This document shows, one piece after another, positions 1 to 9,433 of a DNA stretch of 64,000 nt; position 1 is the first letter of the stretch, and each line of letters opens with the position of its first letter. The DNA comes from Verrucomicrobiota bacterium (GTDB taxonomy: Bacteria > Verrucomicrobiota > Verrucomicrobiia > Limisphaerales > J093), in contig JAOSKK010000035.1 of the NCBI GenBank assembly GCA_027493615.1, positions 368,923 to 432,922 on the forward strand, given 5' to 3'. The notes beneath the pieces are model-generated. The model saw only the letters and a list, made by a program, of their open reading frames with translations, did no database searches and was not told the origin of the DNA. The position numbers and the translations under genes were made by a program.

Positions 1-339
1 ACGGTCCTGGCGTTGGAAGTTGACCTGGTTCTTCTTCAGATAGGCCTGGAACACGTCGTCAGCGCTCATGCCCAGGACTTGGGCGAGACTGATCAAAAAG
101 TGGAACAGATCCACCACCTCGACCCGGGCGTTTTGCGCGTCGAACTGCTGGTACTTGGCCCACCACTTCCAGGGGACGCTGTCGGTGAGCTCGGCGATCT
201 CCTGGCTCATGGCCCGGCAGTAGTTGAGCACCCAGCGGACCTTCTCGTCGTCGGTCAGGTCGTCGGTGCGCACGCCGATGCGCTCGTTCAACGTGCGCTG
301 GAGGCGGAAGAGCTCGCGCAACTGGTCGGTCTCAGCCAT
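1..339 (-). CDS. dimeric all-alpha dUTP diphosphatase, C-terminus cut by window edge
   Basis: The 113 visible residues match the dimeric dUTPase family (dUTPase_2, all-alpha NTP pyrophosphatases), which hydrolyses dUTP to dUMP and so keeps uracil out of DNA. The metal-binding ExxE...ExxD pattern is present (E47, E50, E74, D77), together with the family-typical PWKWW and VEVVDLFHF stretches. The ATG at 339 is used as start; an in-frame ATG at 351 would add four residues. The 3' end lies beyond base 1. The gene is read away from the RAYT element, whose left REP begins 57 bases upstream of the start. Confidence 0.85.
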   Translation of the reverse strand, partial: MAETDQLRELFRLQRTLNERIGVRTDDLTDDEKVRWVLNYCRAMSQEIAELTDSVPWKWWAKYQQFDAQNARVEVVDLFHFLISLAQVLGMSADDVFQAYLKKNQVNFQRQDR

Positions 340-395
340 GCGACGGAGCATTCCGACCGCGGCCGGCCAACGCAAGCCCCGACGCAGGGGTCTCC

Positions 396-423
396 GGGGT
401 CAGCCCTTAATTTAGTACTTAAC
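396..423 (+). repeat. left REP of RAYT element
   Basis: This 28-bp repeat begins GGGGTCAGCCCTTAATTTAG and ends ACTTAAC. It is the inverted partner of 1456-1483 and similar to the solitary copy at 57570. The AT-rich second half stands out from the high-GC surroundings. Confidence 0.85.
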
Positions 424-455
424 AAATCCGCCCCCTCCCCCTACACGTCTTCGCC

Positions 456-1460
456 GTGGCCCGATCCCTTCGCCTCCAATTCGAAGGTGCCCTGTACCAC
501 GTGATGTTCCGGGGCAACGAACGCCGGGCCATCTTCCGCGACGACCCGGACCGGCAGCGGTTCCTGGCGCGGTTGCGCGAGACCCAGACCTGGCGGCCGG
601 CCCGGCTGTTCCTGGTCTGCCTCATGCCGAATCACGTCCACCTGTTGCTCGAAACCCCGCAACCGCACCTCAGCGCGTTCATGGGGCGCCTGCTCACGGC
701 CTACGCGGGCGACTTCAACCGGCGTCACCGGCGCGCGGGTCACCTCACCCAGGGCCGATTCAAGGCGCAGTTGGTCGAGGGCGACTCCTACCTGCTCAAG
801 CTCAGCCGGTACCTCCATCTCAATCCCGTCCAGGGAACGAAGTGGGCCGAGGTGCCCCTCCCGGAAAGACAGCACGCCCTGCGGGAATACCGGTGGAGTT
901 CGTACCGAAGCTACGTCGGCCTCGAACCCGTTTGGGAGGGACTGGAGTGCGAACCGCTGCTCGCCCTGGTGGCCGGTGGACGGACCCGCGACGCGCGGGC
1001 GGTCTACCAGGCGTATGTGGAAGCCGGTCTGGCACAGAACGACGAGGAGTTCGCTTCCCTTTATCGAGCGGCGCGACTGAGCCTGGGCTCCAGCGAACAT
1101 GCCCAGTCGGTGCGCGAGCGTCATGAGGAGGCACGCCGTCGGATCAAGCGCCAGGAGGACGTGGCGTTCCGGCGGACCGCGGGTTGGCGTGCCCCGGAAG
1201 ACGTGCTGCAGGTCGTCGCCCAGGTGCTGCGAACGACCGTGGAAGAACTGCGCCGTCGCCGCCGCCAGTCGCGGTTGCGCGCCGCCGCCGCCTGGGCGCT
1301 CTGCCGCTATGCGGGGCTGACGCAGCGCGCGGCGGCCGAGGCCCTGGGGATCGGCACCGGGGCGGCGGTGAGCCGTCAGATGCGGCGTTGGCAGGCGGGG
1401 CTGGAGTGCGACGCCTCGGTGCGCCGGACGGCCGAGGAGATCGGCCGGCAACTGCGTTAA
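456..1460 (+). CDS. REP-associated tyrosine transposase (RAYT, Y1_Tnp family)
   Basis: The protein has 334 residues and a GTG start. The N-terminal ~150 residues form a Y1 transposase (PF01797-type) domain: HUH motif MPNHVHLLL with His60 and His62, a GHLTQGRFKA stretch, and SRYLHLNPV carrying the candidate catalytic tyrosine (Tyr119). The C-terminal ~100 residues are helical and contain an HTH-like segment (LTQRAAAEALGIG), as in longer RAYTs with a DnaA-C-like tail. RAYTs nick and join single-stranded REP hairpins. The gene is intact, unlike many neighbours. The TAA stop lies inside the right REP, so gene end and repeat evolve together. Confidence 0.9.
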   Translation: MARSLRLQFEGALYHVMFRGNERRAIFRDDPDRQRFLARLRETQTWRPARLFLVCLMPNHVHLLLETPQPHLSAFMGRLLTAYAGDFNRRHRRAGHLTQGRFKAQLVEGDSYLLKLSRYLHLNPVQGTKWAEVPLPERQHALREYRWSSYRSYVGLEPVWEGLECEPLLALVAGGRTRDARAVYQAYVEAGLAQNDEEFASLYRAARLSLGSSEHAQSVRERHEEARRRIKRQEDVAFRRTAGWRAPEDVLQVVAQVLRTTVEELRRRRRQSRLRAAAAWALCRYAGLTQRAAAEALGIGTGAAVSRQMRRWQAGLECDASVRRTAEEIGRQLR

Positions 1461-1483
1461 GTATTAAATTAAGGGCTGACCCC
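1456..1483 (-). repeat. right REP of RAYT element
   Basis: This is the inverted copy of 396-423 with one difference. It overlaps the last codon and the TAA stop of the transposase gene. The next gene begins nine bases downstream, so its GGAG ribosome-binding site abuts the repeat. Confidence 0.85.
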
Positions 1484-1491
1484 TGGAGAAA

Positions 1492-1821
1492 ATGAACTGT
1501 CCGAAGTGTCCGAACGTCCCCCTGCAACCCGCCCGGGTGCGGGGCCTCGAGGTCGACCAATGCCCGGACTGCCGCGGCGTCTGGTTCGACGAACAAGAAC
1601 TCGCCCGACTCCTGCTCGTGAAGCCAGCGGAGCTCAAACCGCTGGCCCGCGGGCACGGGAGCGCTTCGCTCGATGCCAAACCGGGTCGCTGCCCACGGGA
1701 CGGCGACGCCCTGATGCGCGTGCGCAGCGCCCGGGACCGTGAGGTGGTTGTGGATGTCTGTCCCCGTTGCCGCGGCCTCTGGTTGGACGGCGGTGAGTTG
1801 GCCCGGTTGCTGCCTGAATAG
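1492..1821 (+). CDS. small zf-TFIIB-type double zinc-ribbon protein
   Basis: The 109-residue protein carries two copies of the CPxC...CPxCxGxWxDxxELxxLL pattern typical of the zf-TFIIB family (PF13453). The first is at about residues 3-40 (CPKC, then CPDCRGVWFD) and the second at about 67-105 (CPRDG, then CPRCRGLWLD). Each ribbon should bind one zinc. The family is widespread with no defined reaction; a nucleic-acid or protein scaffold role is only a guess. A GGAG sits six bases before the ATG, immediately after the right REP. It converges on the large secreted protein across the hairpin at 1918. Confidence 0.8.
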   Translation: MNCPKCPNVPLQPARVRGLEVDQCPDCRGVWFDEQELARLLLVKPAELKPLARGHGSASLDAKPGRCPRDGDALMRVRSARDREVVVDVCPRCRGLWLDGGELARLLPE

Positions 1822-1917
1822 CGCCAGGAACACGACCCGCCCCTCGCGCTTGGCCTTCAGCCCGCCGGGCGAACGCAAACCGTTCGGGCGGCCGCAGAGC
1901 CTGCCGCACAGAACAAG

Positions 1918-1943
1918 GGCCCCGGGGATCACTCCCCGGGGCC
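1918..1943. terminator. strong GC hairpin between convergent genes
   Basis: A perfect 11-bp stem (GGCCCCGGGGA with its complement) closes a 4-base loop TCAC. It lies between the 3' ends of the plus-strand zinc-ribbon gene and the minus-strand secreted protein. On the minus strand it is followed by a weak T-rich CTTGTT. Probably a shared terminator, although no long U tract is present. Confidence 0.55.
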
Positions 1944-2008
1944 TTGATGCGTCTCCGGACCCCTTCCGGGTTCCGGCACTGCCGGCGAGCGGCCGTTCGG
2001 TTCGCAGC

Positions 2009-5000
2009 CTATGGGCTCACGACCCGATAGAACAGAGCCGCACCCGAGGCCGTGGTCGTATAGGGGTTGGTCGCATTCGCGACGGCCGTCCACGGCCCCG
2101 TGACCGCGGGCGCGGACTGGAGTTCCTGCCCAGCGCTCGCGGGTGCCCACGAGATGGTGAGATTCACGCCCTGCCGCGTCACCGTCAGCGTGGGTCGAGT
2201 GGCTGGCTGGATCTTCACGTAACCGCGCAGATCCACCCGCAGACCTGTGGGACCGGGGGCCTCCGGGTTGTTAGGATCGGGCGCGTTGTTGACTATGAAC
2301 TCGAGGGTGTTCACGCCGTTGACGAAGCCGCTGGTCAGCGTGAACGGCGTCAGGCTGGCGAACTGGGCGGTGTTCTGGAGGCCGGTGCTGGTTCCGTTCA
2401 GGACGATGTCCACACCGCCGTTGTCGGTGGCCCAGCCGCCGACCAGTTCGAACTGGCTGAGGTCCACGCCCGTGAGATTGAACGTGGTGCGATAGGTGTA
2501 GTCGCCCGGCAGGTTGCCGGTGCCCTGGGCGGCCTGCGGCGCGATCCAGCGCGAGTTCGGCCCGTTCAACGCCCAGACCCCGGCCTGGATCGGCCAGACA
2601 GCGTTGACCGTGATCGCGTCCGGTCCCGGATACGAGCCGTCCGCACTCGCCGTCAGCGTGTAGTGCGGATCCACTTCAGCATCGCCCAGCAAGGCGCCGG
2701 CGGCGTTCAGGCCGGTGCCGAAGATGCCCGTCACGGGCCGCAGGCAGACGCAGACGTCGGCCGGGTTGCTCACGGCCGTGCCGGGAGGCGTTCGTGGCAA
2801 CGAAGGTGTAGAGGCCGGACTGATCAGCCGTCACATTGTTCAGCGTGAGAGTCAGACCCGTTTCGCCTGGAATCGCCACGCCGTCCTTGCGCCACTGGAA
2901 GCTCAGGGGGCGGAACCGCTGGCATTGGCGACGAGTGTCACCGTGGATCCCTCGGCCACGATTTGGCTGAGCGGGTGGGTCAGGATTGCCGGGGCCACGC
3001 CCGCGGGGAGATTCACATTGCTGTGGAGGATCTCGACGCGCAGGCCGGTGTAGCCGATCGCGGCCACGTTCTCGACGACGAAGTCGATGGTGTTGACGCC
3101 GGCGACCAGGTTCACCTCCGTCCCCAGGATGGTGAAGGGCGTCCAGAGGTTGAAGCCGGTGTTGGGCGGATTCGCCGTGGCCACGCCATTGACGCGGATT
3201 TCGTTGCCAGCGTTGTCGGTCGACCAGCGCCCCTCGATGATGACGGTGCTGGGGTCGCGCCCGGTCAGGTCGAAGGTGGTGCGGTAGATGTAAACACCCA
3301 CGGCACTCTCCGCGGTGTTGAAGCGCGGCCCGATCCACTTCGAGGTCGCACTGACGGGGAGCCAGGTGCCGTCGGAGATCGGGAAAACCGTGGTGTCCTC
3401 GACGATGGCTTCGGTGGACTCGACATCGGGGTTCTGGATCAGCGTGTAGTGCGGATCAATGGCGCCGTCGGCCAGCGGGGCACGGTTGCTGTCCAATCCG
3501 GTGCTGAAGAGGTCCGGGATCGGTTCGTAGACCAGCAGGCTGGCGGCCGTGCTCGTCACATTGCCGGCGGTGTTGCTGATCCGGACGGTGTAGTCCGCCT
3601 CGTCTCCCTTCTGGACGCCTTCGAGCGTCAGCGTGGCACTGGTGGCCCCGGCAATCTCCGTGCCGTCCTTGAGCCACTGGTAGGCAAGCGGCAGGCTCCC
3701 GATGCCCTGGACAGAGAAAGCAACCGTGTCGCCCACGGAAGCCTTGAGGAGTCAGGGTTCCGGGTGATGAAGGGGGCGGTGCCGGCGGCGACCCGGACGA
3801 TGGCGATGTTGTCAATCAAAGCCGTGCAGTCGCCGCCCGACGGCGCGCCCTTGATGAAGCTGAGGAGCATCTGGGTACCGGTGGCGGTGAAGACGTCGCT
3901 GAACACTTCGCGGTAGCTGCCGCTCCGGACCGGCGGCACGGCGTGGTCGGGTACAATCGTGAGCTCCCCGATTGTCACCGCGAGCGAGGGCACGGTGGTG
4001 ACCGTGCGGGCGTTTTCGTAGTAATGCAGGTAGTACTCGGCGCCGGCGGTCAGACCGGTCACGTTCTGGGTCATCACGCCATTCTCCTGCATCAAGGCGA
4101 CGCGGGCGCCGTGGGGGATGGTGCCGTTGTCGGCGAAGGGGCTCCGGCCGTCCTGGACCGGGTTGATGCCGTGGCCGCCGAGGGCCTCCCAGCCGGTGAT
4201 GGGCCAGTTGCCGCTCACGTAACCGGGCCACTCGTAGAAGTCATCCTCCTCGAAGCTCGGATTGGCGAGGGCGATGCCCACGATGAGGCGTGCCGGACTG
4301 CTGGTGACGGTGCCCATCGAATTGCTGACGACGACGTCATAGTTGCCGGCATTGCCGGCGGCCACGGAAGGGATCGTGTAGGTGGCCTCGTTCGCGCCGG
4401 CGATGTTGTTCCCGTTGAAACGCCATTGATAGGTCGGTGCGGGGATGGCCGTGGCGGCGACGGTGAAGGTGACCGGCAGGGTGGGCGACACCGTCAAGGA
4501 CTGCGGCTGGGACGTGATGCTGGGGGCGACGTTGCGGCTGACAGCTTCGCGGTTGCTGAAGCCGTAGGTATGAATGCTGACGTTGGCCGGGTTCACCGGA
4601 GCATAGCGCAGGGTCGCGCTGCCGCTGGCGTCGGCCGTATAGCGGTAGGACAGCCGGATGCCGCCGTTGTTGTAGAACTGGTCCTGGTTCACCGTAAGGC
4701 GGTCTTCGCCGACGCTGAAGGTGGCCCACCGGATGGAGGGACCGGGGTTGTCGAAGCCCACCGAGTAGATGGTGGCGACGTATTCCCGACCGGGCGTGAG
4801 GCCGTCGAGCTTGATGCTCTGGTAGGAGCCGGCGGTGACACTGGCGCCGGAGTAGATGAAGTCGTTCGCGAGGGATTTGCTGCCGCTGCCATCAGGGAAG
4901 ATGGCATCGGTGTCGTTGTTGAAGACGTTCCCCAGGAAGGTCGTGCTGAACTGGCCGGTCACCGCCGGGTTGGCACCGGCCGCCCCCAGGAAGGTGACGC

Positions 5001-5712
5001 CGTTGATCACCGTGTTGTTCGCGGTCCCGAAGTTGTAGGCGTGGGTGTAGAAGAACTGGCTGTCCACGCCCGAGTCTTCGTCGCTGGTCCACGCGTCGAC
5101 CACCCACCGCCCGCTCGAGGGAGCGATGGTGAAGTTGTCCACCAGCACGGTGTGATCGCCGATCTGATCGTTGATCAGTGCCAGCGTATGGGACGAGGCG
5201 GTGGCGGTGAATTCGAACGCGATGAAGCCGTAGGGGTTGGTGCCGGTGACGGGGTAGACATTCACGCCCGGCGCTTCCGGGACGCCGAGCACGTCGGCCC
5301 CGTCGATGGTGATCCGCACCTTGGGGGTCTGACCGGTGCGCGCATTGGCCTGGAACATGACCTTGTAGGTGGTTCCAGCGGTGAGTCCGGTCATGGTGGT
5401 CTCGAGCGTCGTGCCCACGACGAGGTCATCCGACTGCAGGAACGCGACGTTGTTGCCCTCCGGAATGGCGCCGTTGTCTGCGAAGGGGGTGCCGTCTGCC
5501 GGGTTCAACCCGGCGCGTGTCTCCGTGTTCGCGGTCCAGCCCGTGATCGGGCCGTTGTCGCTGATGTAGCCCGGGTTGATGGCGAAGGCGTTGGCTTCGA
5601 ACCCGGGATTGGGGATGGTCTGACCAGACGCAGGCAGGAAGGACGCCGCCAGAAGGGCGAGGCCAACCAGCCGACATCGGCCAGGAGGTGAGGTGGATAC
5701 GTTCGTTTTCAT
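2009..5712 (-). CDS. large secreted Ig-like/jelly-roll repeat protein (frame broken by three indels)
   Basis: Restored length is about 1,230 residues. It starts with a signal peptide (MKTNVSTSPPGRCRLVGLAL, then an Ala/Ser-rich core). Two related modules follow that begin NPxFE and contain PITGW. Then come Ig-like domains (TYQWRFNGNNIAGAN; YQWLKDGTEIAGAT; FQWRKDGVAIPGET) alternating with two ~200-residue modules that begin F-TGL and contain DPHYTL and YRTTF-LTG, likely galactose-binding-type folds. The frame changes near 3745, at the 5-G run 2906-2910, and at 2783-2785. Adding, adding and removing one base respectively restores continuous homology. Likely a cell-surface or extracellular adhesin or carbohydrate-binding protein; no catalytic motif seen. 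Confidence 0.75.
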
Positions 5713-5978
5713 GGCATTCTGCTTACAGGGTGCGCATTAGCGTGCCCTAAACGAACGCGGGTTCAAGGTAAAACCCTTCCAACAAACCGTTTCAGGCAGG
5801 ACAACGGCTCGCGTGACATACCGGGGGGCCCGAGCGACGGCCGACCCGATCCGGGCGAAAGCGCCCGCACAAATCCCGGCAAACCCAGGCCGCAAGAGCG
5901 GGGTTGGTCGCACTGCTGGTCGCGTGCCTTGCGTCGGGCACGAGGCGCGTCGTTCGGTGCGGCCTCACCAGGCCTCGC

Positions 5979-6341
5979 TCAGTCCACGTGAAAGACCTCC
6001 TCCATCTCGGCCCACCACTCGCCCGGCGGGCTGGTGGACAGCGGTTCCTGGCAGGGATCCGTCAGCCGCCACCATTGCTGCGTGGTGGGGTCAGCCGCCA
6101 TCCGTGCCATGTCCGCCGCGAAGTCGCTCCCGTGATACTCGAAATAGCTGAACAGGTAACCGTCCCGCAGGAAGATCGAATAGTTCCGGATGCCACACGC
6201 GCGAATGGTGGCGAGGACACCCGGCCAAACCGCGGCGTGCAAGCGACGGTACTCGTCGAGCTTCTCCGGACGCACCTTGACAACCCGGCCGTAGCGTTTG
6301 AGGAGGGAGTCATTCGGAAAGGCGAAGGACGCGGAAGTCAT
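5979..6341 (-). CDS. rhaM: L-rhamnose mutarotase
   Basis: The protein has 120 residues from the ATG at 6341. It matches the RhaM/YiiL family, which interconverts alpha- and beta-L-rhamnose anomers in the cytoplasm so that rhamnose isomerase can use the sugar. Visible signatures are RYGRVVKVRPEKLDEYRRLH (with the family His), the central NYSIFLRDGYLFSYFEY, and the closing WWAEMEEVFH. The start overlaps the end of the upstream lectin-like gene by 32 bases, suggesting coupled translation. No other rhamnose catabolic gene is in the window. Confidence 0.88.
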   Translation of the reverse strand: MTSASFAFPNDSLLKRYGRVVKVRPEKLDEYRRLHAAVWPGVLATIRACGIRNYSIFLRDGYLFSYFEYHGSDFAADMARMAADPTTQQWWRLTDPCQEPLSTSPPGEWWAEMEEVFHVD

Positions 6342-6921
6342 CGAAACGGACCCAGTGCTCGGCGTCGGGCGGGCCGTGATACCCCTGGAGACTGACCTCT
6401 TCCTGGGCGGCGGGTGGCAGTTCACCCGTGCCGGCCTCGAGGAACGGACCCTCCCCGCCGGGGCGGTAGAACGCGGTCCAGGCGCGGTCGGTCACGACGA
6501 CGCGCAACCGGACCGAGGCGTTCGTCATCGAGGCGCGCCCGGGGATGATCATGAGCTGGCCGTCCACGAGTTCCTTGACCAGCTTGAAGACCGGCTGGCC
6601 GTCGCTGTACCAGGTGATGCCGGTCTGCTCGAACTGCTGGGTGGGCACGCGGTGGCTGGTCACGGTGACCTCGACGGCCACCGGCCCCGGTCGCCGGTCG
6701 GGGGCGGGGCGAACCAGGGCGTTGCGGACGCTGTGGGCGTCGCCGGGTCGAAGGCGGATTTCGAGGCCCCCCTCGCGCACGCACCAGTCGTGGGGATCTT
6801 CCCGGAGCCAACGCCAGCCGGCGTCGGGTTTGGTTTCGAACCGGTCTTCGAAGAGAACCTGCGCGGCGGCGGCCAGGCAGGTGGTCAGCATCCACGCAGC
6901 GACAAGGGTTGGGGCATTCAT
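6310..6921 (-). CDS. secreted concanavalin A-like (DUF1349-type) protein
   Basis: The 203-residue protein has a clear signal peptide (residues 1-20, MNAPTLVAAWMLTTCLAAAA). The rest resembles the concanavalin A-like beta-sandwich found as DUF1349 or at the C-terminus of family-43 glycosidases: FEDRFETKPDAGWRWLRE near the start, then QTGITWYSDGQPVFKLVKE and a terminal WVRFDDFRV. Such proteins bind or trim carbohydrates. No catalytic acid pair can be assigned from sequence alone. It precedes and overlaps rhaM, so a role around rhamnose-containing glycans is plausible but inferred. Confidence 0.6.
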   Translation of the reverse strand: MNAPTLVAAWMLTTCLAAAAQVLFEDRFETKPDAGWRWLREDPHDWCVREGGLEIRLRPGDAHSVRNALVRPAPDRRPGPVAVEVTVTSHRVPTQQFEQTGITWYSDGQPVFKLVKELVDGQLMIIPGRASMTNASVRLRVVVTDRAWTAFYRPGGEGPFLEAGTGELPPAAQEEVSLQGYHGPPDAEHWVRFDDFRVLRLSE

Positions 6922-7038
6922 GGGACAGCGACGCGAGCGTCTTCAGGCGGCGGGCGCTTGTCAATGCGCGGGACGGTGCGGCGGTGGGACGGTGGGACGG
7001 TGGGACGGGGAGGACGCAAAGCGCCGCTGGAAGTCGGC

Positions 7039-7097
7039 GCACTCCAGACGCTGCGCGACCTCCAACGTGGTGGGCGAGCGCGGGGCGTCTGGAGTGC
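7039..7097. repeat. 13-bp perfect inverted repeat downstream of nth
   Basis: GCACTCCAGACGC at 7039-7051 is exactly complementary to 7085-7097, with a 33-base G-rich loop. It begins eight bases after the inferred nth stop codon on the minus strand, so it could act as a 3' hairpin or terminator. Just beyond it (about 6982-7008) an 8-bp unit GGTGGGAC is repeated three times in tandem. Confidence 0.6.
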
Positions 7098-7104
7098 GTC
7101 GCGC

Positions 7105-7763
7105 TTACGCGCTGCTTTTTCGTGGCGGGGCAGAGCGCGGCGAGTTCGCAGTGCGGGCAATCAGGATTGCGGGCGCGACAGCGGCGGCGTCCGTGCCAGA
7201 TGAGCCAGTGACTGAGACGGGTCCAGTCCTCGCGGGGCACCTGCCGCATCAGGTCCTGTTCGATCTTCTCGGGCTGCGTGTGACGCGTCAGACCAAGCCG
7301 GCGGGCCAGGCGGGCGACGTGGGTGTCCACGACCACGCCCTCGTTCCGGCCAAAGGCGGTTCCGAGGATGACATTGGCGGTCTTGCGCCCGACGCCCTCG
7401 AGGCGGGTGAGCTCGGCCATGGTGCGGGGCACTTCGCCGCCGTGACCTTCAACAAGCCGCTGGCAGCAGGCCTGGAGGCTGCGGGCTTTGTTGCGAAAGA
7501 AACCGGTGGAACGGATGGCGTTCTCGAGCTCCGTGCGCGGGGGCTTGCGCGTAGGCCGCGGCGGTGGGGTAGCGGGCGAACAGCCCGGGCGTGACCTGAT
7601 TCACTCGCTGATCGGTGCACTGCGCGGACAGAATGGTGGCCACGAGCAACTCGAGCGGGCTGCGGTGGTGGAGTTCACAGTGCGCGTCGGGATAGGTCCG
7701 CGCGAGCTCCTCGAGGAGAGCGGCGAGGCGTTGCGCACGGGCGGACGCGGTTTCGCGGGGCAT
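7105..7763 (-). CDS. nth: endonuclease III (indel-broken)
   Basis: This is a DNA glycosylase/AP lyase of base-excision repair. The restored protein is about 219 residues. The helix-hairpin-helix LEGVGRKTANVIL carries the catalytic Lys, VVVDTHVARLARRLGL carries the catalytic Asp, and the [4Fe-4S] ligands are spaced C-x6-C-x2-C-x5-C. The frame shifts at the 5-G run 7539-7543; removing one base gives APRTELENAIRSTGFFRNKA. The open frame would also run past the Fe-S cluster. Removing one A from the run at 7116-7120 places a TAA at 7105-7107, which gives the usual length, so I end it there. The start ATG overlaps the kamA stop by one base. Confidence 0.8.
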
Positions 7764-8994
7764 CAGGTAGCGTCCAGGCTCCCGGTCGAGGCGCGGAACA
7801 GGGGCCGTCCGTCCATGGCTTCCGGGTACTCGAAGATCTTGCCCTCGTAATTGCGGATCACGACGCGGTCCTTGTTACGGCTGAGGACATACTCGGGGCT
7901 GACCGGGACCTTGCCGCCACCGCCGGGGGCATCGATGACGTAGGTGGGCACGGCGTAGCCGCTGGTGTGGCCGCGGAGACCGTCCATGATCTCGAGGCCC
8001 TTGCGGACGCTGGCCCGCAGGTGGGCGGAACCGGCGATCAGGTCGCACTGGTACAGGTAGTAAGGGCGTACGCGGCAGCGGAGGAGCTTCTGGACATGGG
8101 CCTTCATCACCTGCACGTCGTCGTTCACGTGGCGGAGGAGCACGGACTGGTTGCCGAGGGGGATGCCCGCGTCGGCCAGCCGGCCCAGCGCGTCGCGCAC
8201 CTCGGTAGTGAGTTCGCGGGGGTGATTCGAGTGGATGCTGACGAAGAGCGGATGGAACTGCCGCAGCATCTGGCACAGCTCGGGCGTGATGCGCTGGGGG
8301 AGGAAGATCGGGATGCGGGTTCCGAGGCGCACGAACTCGACATGCGGGATGGAACGGAGGCGGCTGAGCAGGTACTCGAGCTTCTCGTCGTTGAACAGGA
8401 GCGGATCGCCACCGCTGAGCAGGACGTCGCGGATGGCCGGTGTGCGGGCGATGTAGTCGAGCTGCCGGTCGAACTCGGGATGGAAGTCATACCCCGTGGC
8501 GTTGCTGACCAGGCGGGAGCGGGTGCAATAACGGCAATAGGCAGCACAGCGGTCGGTGACCAGGAAGAGGACGCGGTCGGGGTACCGATGCACGAGGCCC
8601 GGGACGGGGGCGTGACTGTCCTCGCCGCACGGGTCGGTCATCTCCCAGGGCGCCGTGTCCGTTTCCTCGAGGCGGGGATGACCTGGCGGCGGATGGGGCA
8701 GAACTCGTCGGCGGGATCGATGAGGTTGAAGAAGTACGGGGGTGATGGCCATGGCCAGCCTGTGGTTGGCCAGGATGGCCCCGGCGCGTTCCTCCGGGGT
8801 GAGTGTGGGGAGAAGCCGCTCGAGTTGTTCGAGGGTGGTGATCCGGTGGCGGAGCTGCCATTTCCAGTCGTTCCAGAGGGGTCAGGGACATCCGCCCAAG
8901 AGCCGCGCCCGGCCGGGCGGAAGTGTTTGAGCGCGGCAAGCGACGCTGAAGGGGGAGGCTCCTCGCCGGCCACCGCAGGTTCAGTGTTGAACAT
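7763..8994 (-). CDS. kamA: lysine 2,3-aminomutase family radical SAM enzyme (three indels)
   Basis: This is a PLP-dependent radical SAM enzyme converting L-lysine to beta-lysine. Restored length is about 409 residues, normal for KamA. Radical SAM cluster motif CAAYCRYC follows FLVTDR; the PLP-lysine region GGGGKVP is near the C-terminus. The N-terminal part reads LWNDWKWQLRHRITTLEQL and ITPYFFNLIDPADEFCPIRR only after three one-base corrections: add one at 8878-8881, remove one at 8738-8742, add one at 8674-8677. Beta-lysine can serve as an osmolyte, antibiotic precursor or EF-P modification; context does not decide. Stop and nth start overlap (TGATG). Confidence 0.82.
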
Positions 8995-9165
8995 TGTAGC
9001 GGACTATAGAAGCGGTCGGGGGGTGTCAAGGTGAGGGCCCGGCAGGCCCACCGGCCGCATTGCGGGCCAGGCCACAGCGCCCGATGGGGGCGAGCAGCCT
9101 ACAGAGGATCATCAGACAAGGGCAGTGGGGGCGGTTGGGGGGCGGTTCTCCGGTGCTTGCCGAAC

Positions 9166-9193
9166 TTGACGTGAGGTCGTCCGCCGTTATGCT
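9166..9193 (+). promoter_or_regulatory. sigma-70-type promoter for the rpmH cluster
   Basis: TTGACG at 9166-9171 and TATGCT at 9188-9193 are separated by 16 bases, a near-consensus -35/-10 pair in otherwise GC-rich DNA. It reads toward rpmH, which starts about 90 bases further on, leaving a structured leader. Confidence 0.6.
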
Positions 9194-9233
9194 CCGCACT
9201 CCTGTTTACGGAGTGACGGACTCAACGGCGGAC
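9179..9233 (+). other. nested inverted repeat in rpmH leader/promoter
   Basis: GTCCGCCGTT at 9179-9188 is exactly complementary to 9224-9233. Inside lies a second hairpin, CACTCC/GGAGTG around TGTTTAC. The left arm overlaps the spacer and first base of the proposed -10 box. The structure could bind a regulator as DNA, or fold only partly in RNA. Confidence 0.5.
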
Positions 9234-9284
9234 GGCAGCGACGCCGTGAGGGCCGGCTGTCGGCTCCGGCTCAGCTTGTTGATC

Positions 9285-9422
9285 ATGAAACGCCAGTACC
9301 AACCATCGAAGATCCGCCGGAAGCGTCAGCACGGTTTTCTGGCCCGCATGTCCACGCGCGGCGGGCGCATGGTTCTCAACCGCCGCCGTCGAGTGGGGCG
9401 AAAGCGTCTCACGCCGGTCTAG
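9285..9422 (+). CDS. rpmH: 50S ribosomal protein bL34
   Basis: The 45-residue, very basic protein MKRQYQPSKIRRKRQHGFLA... is unmistakable L34, a structural protein of the large ribosomal subunit. It retains the conserved FLARMST and GGRMVLNRRRRVGRKRL blocks. It heads the conserved rpmH-rnpA-yidD-yidC-khpB order. The short spacing to rnpA (11 bases) indicates one transcript. Confidence 0.97.
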   Translation: MKRQYQPSKIRRKRQHGFLARMSTRGGRMVLNRRRRVGRKRLTPV

Positions 9423-9433
9423 GCGCTGGCGCC

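Larger units (their letters stand above)
396..1483 (+). mobile_element. RAYT element: REP-associated tyrosine transposase with flanking inverted REPs
   Basis: A transposase gene of the REP-associated (Y1/HUH) family is bracketed by two 28-bp sequences in inverted orientation, 396-423 and 1456-1483. They match at 27 of 28 positions (one A/G difference). The right copy overlaps the last codon and stop codon of the gene. The element sits between the 5' end of the dUTPase gene and a zinc-ribbon gene. A third, solitary copy of the repeat is at 57570-57597. RAYTs are generally domesticated single-copy genes that act on REP sequences, so this need not be an active transposon. Confidence 0.85.

Noticed and set aside
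3943..5691. 582-codon open frame on the plus strand opposite the Ig-like gene
   Set aside because: It is a GC-driven shadow without family motifs, antisense to a gene with a clear signal peptide and repeat domains.
2009..5712. pseudogene call for the Ig-like protein and other frame-broken genes
   Set aside because: Single-base corrections at short G/C runs restore full family sequences, and the same pattern affects essential genes, so sequencing error is the simpler explanation.
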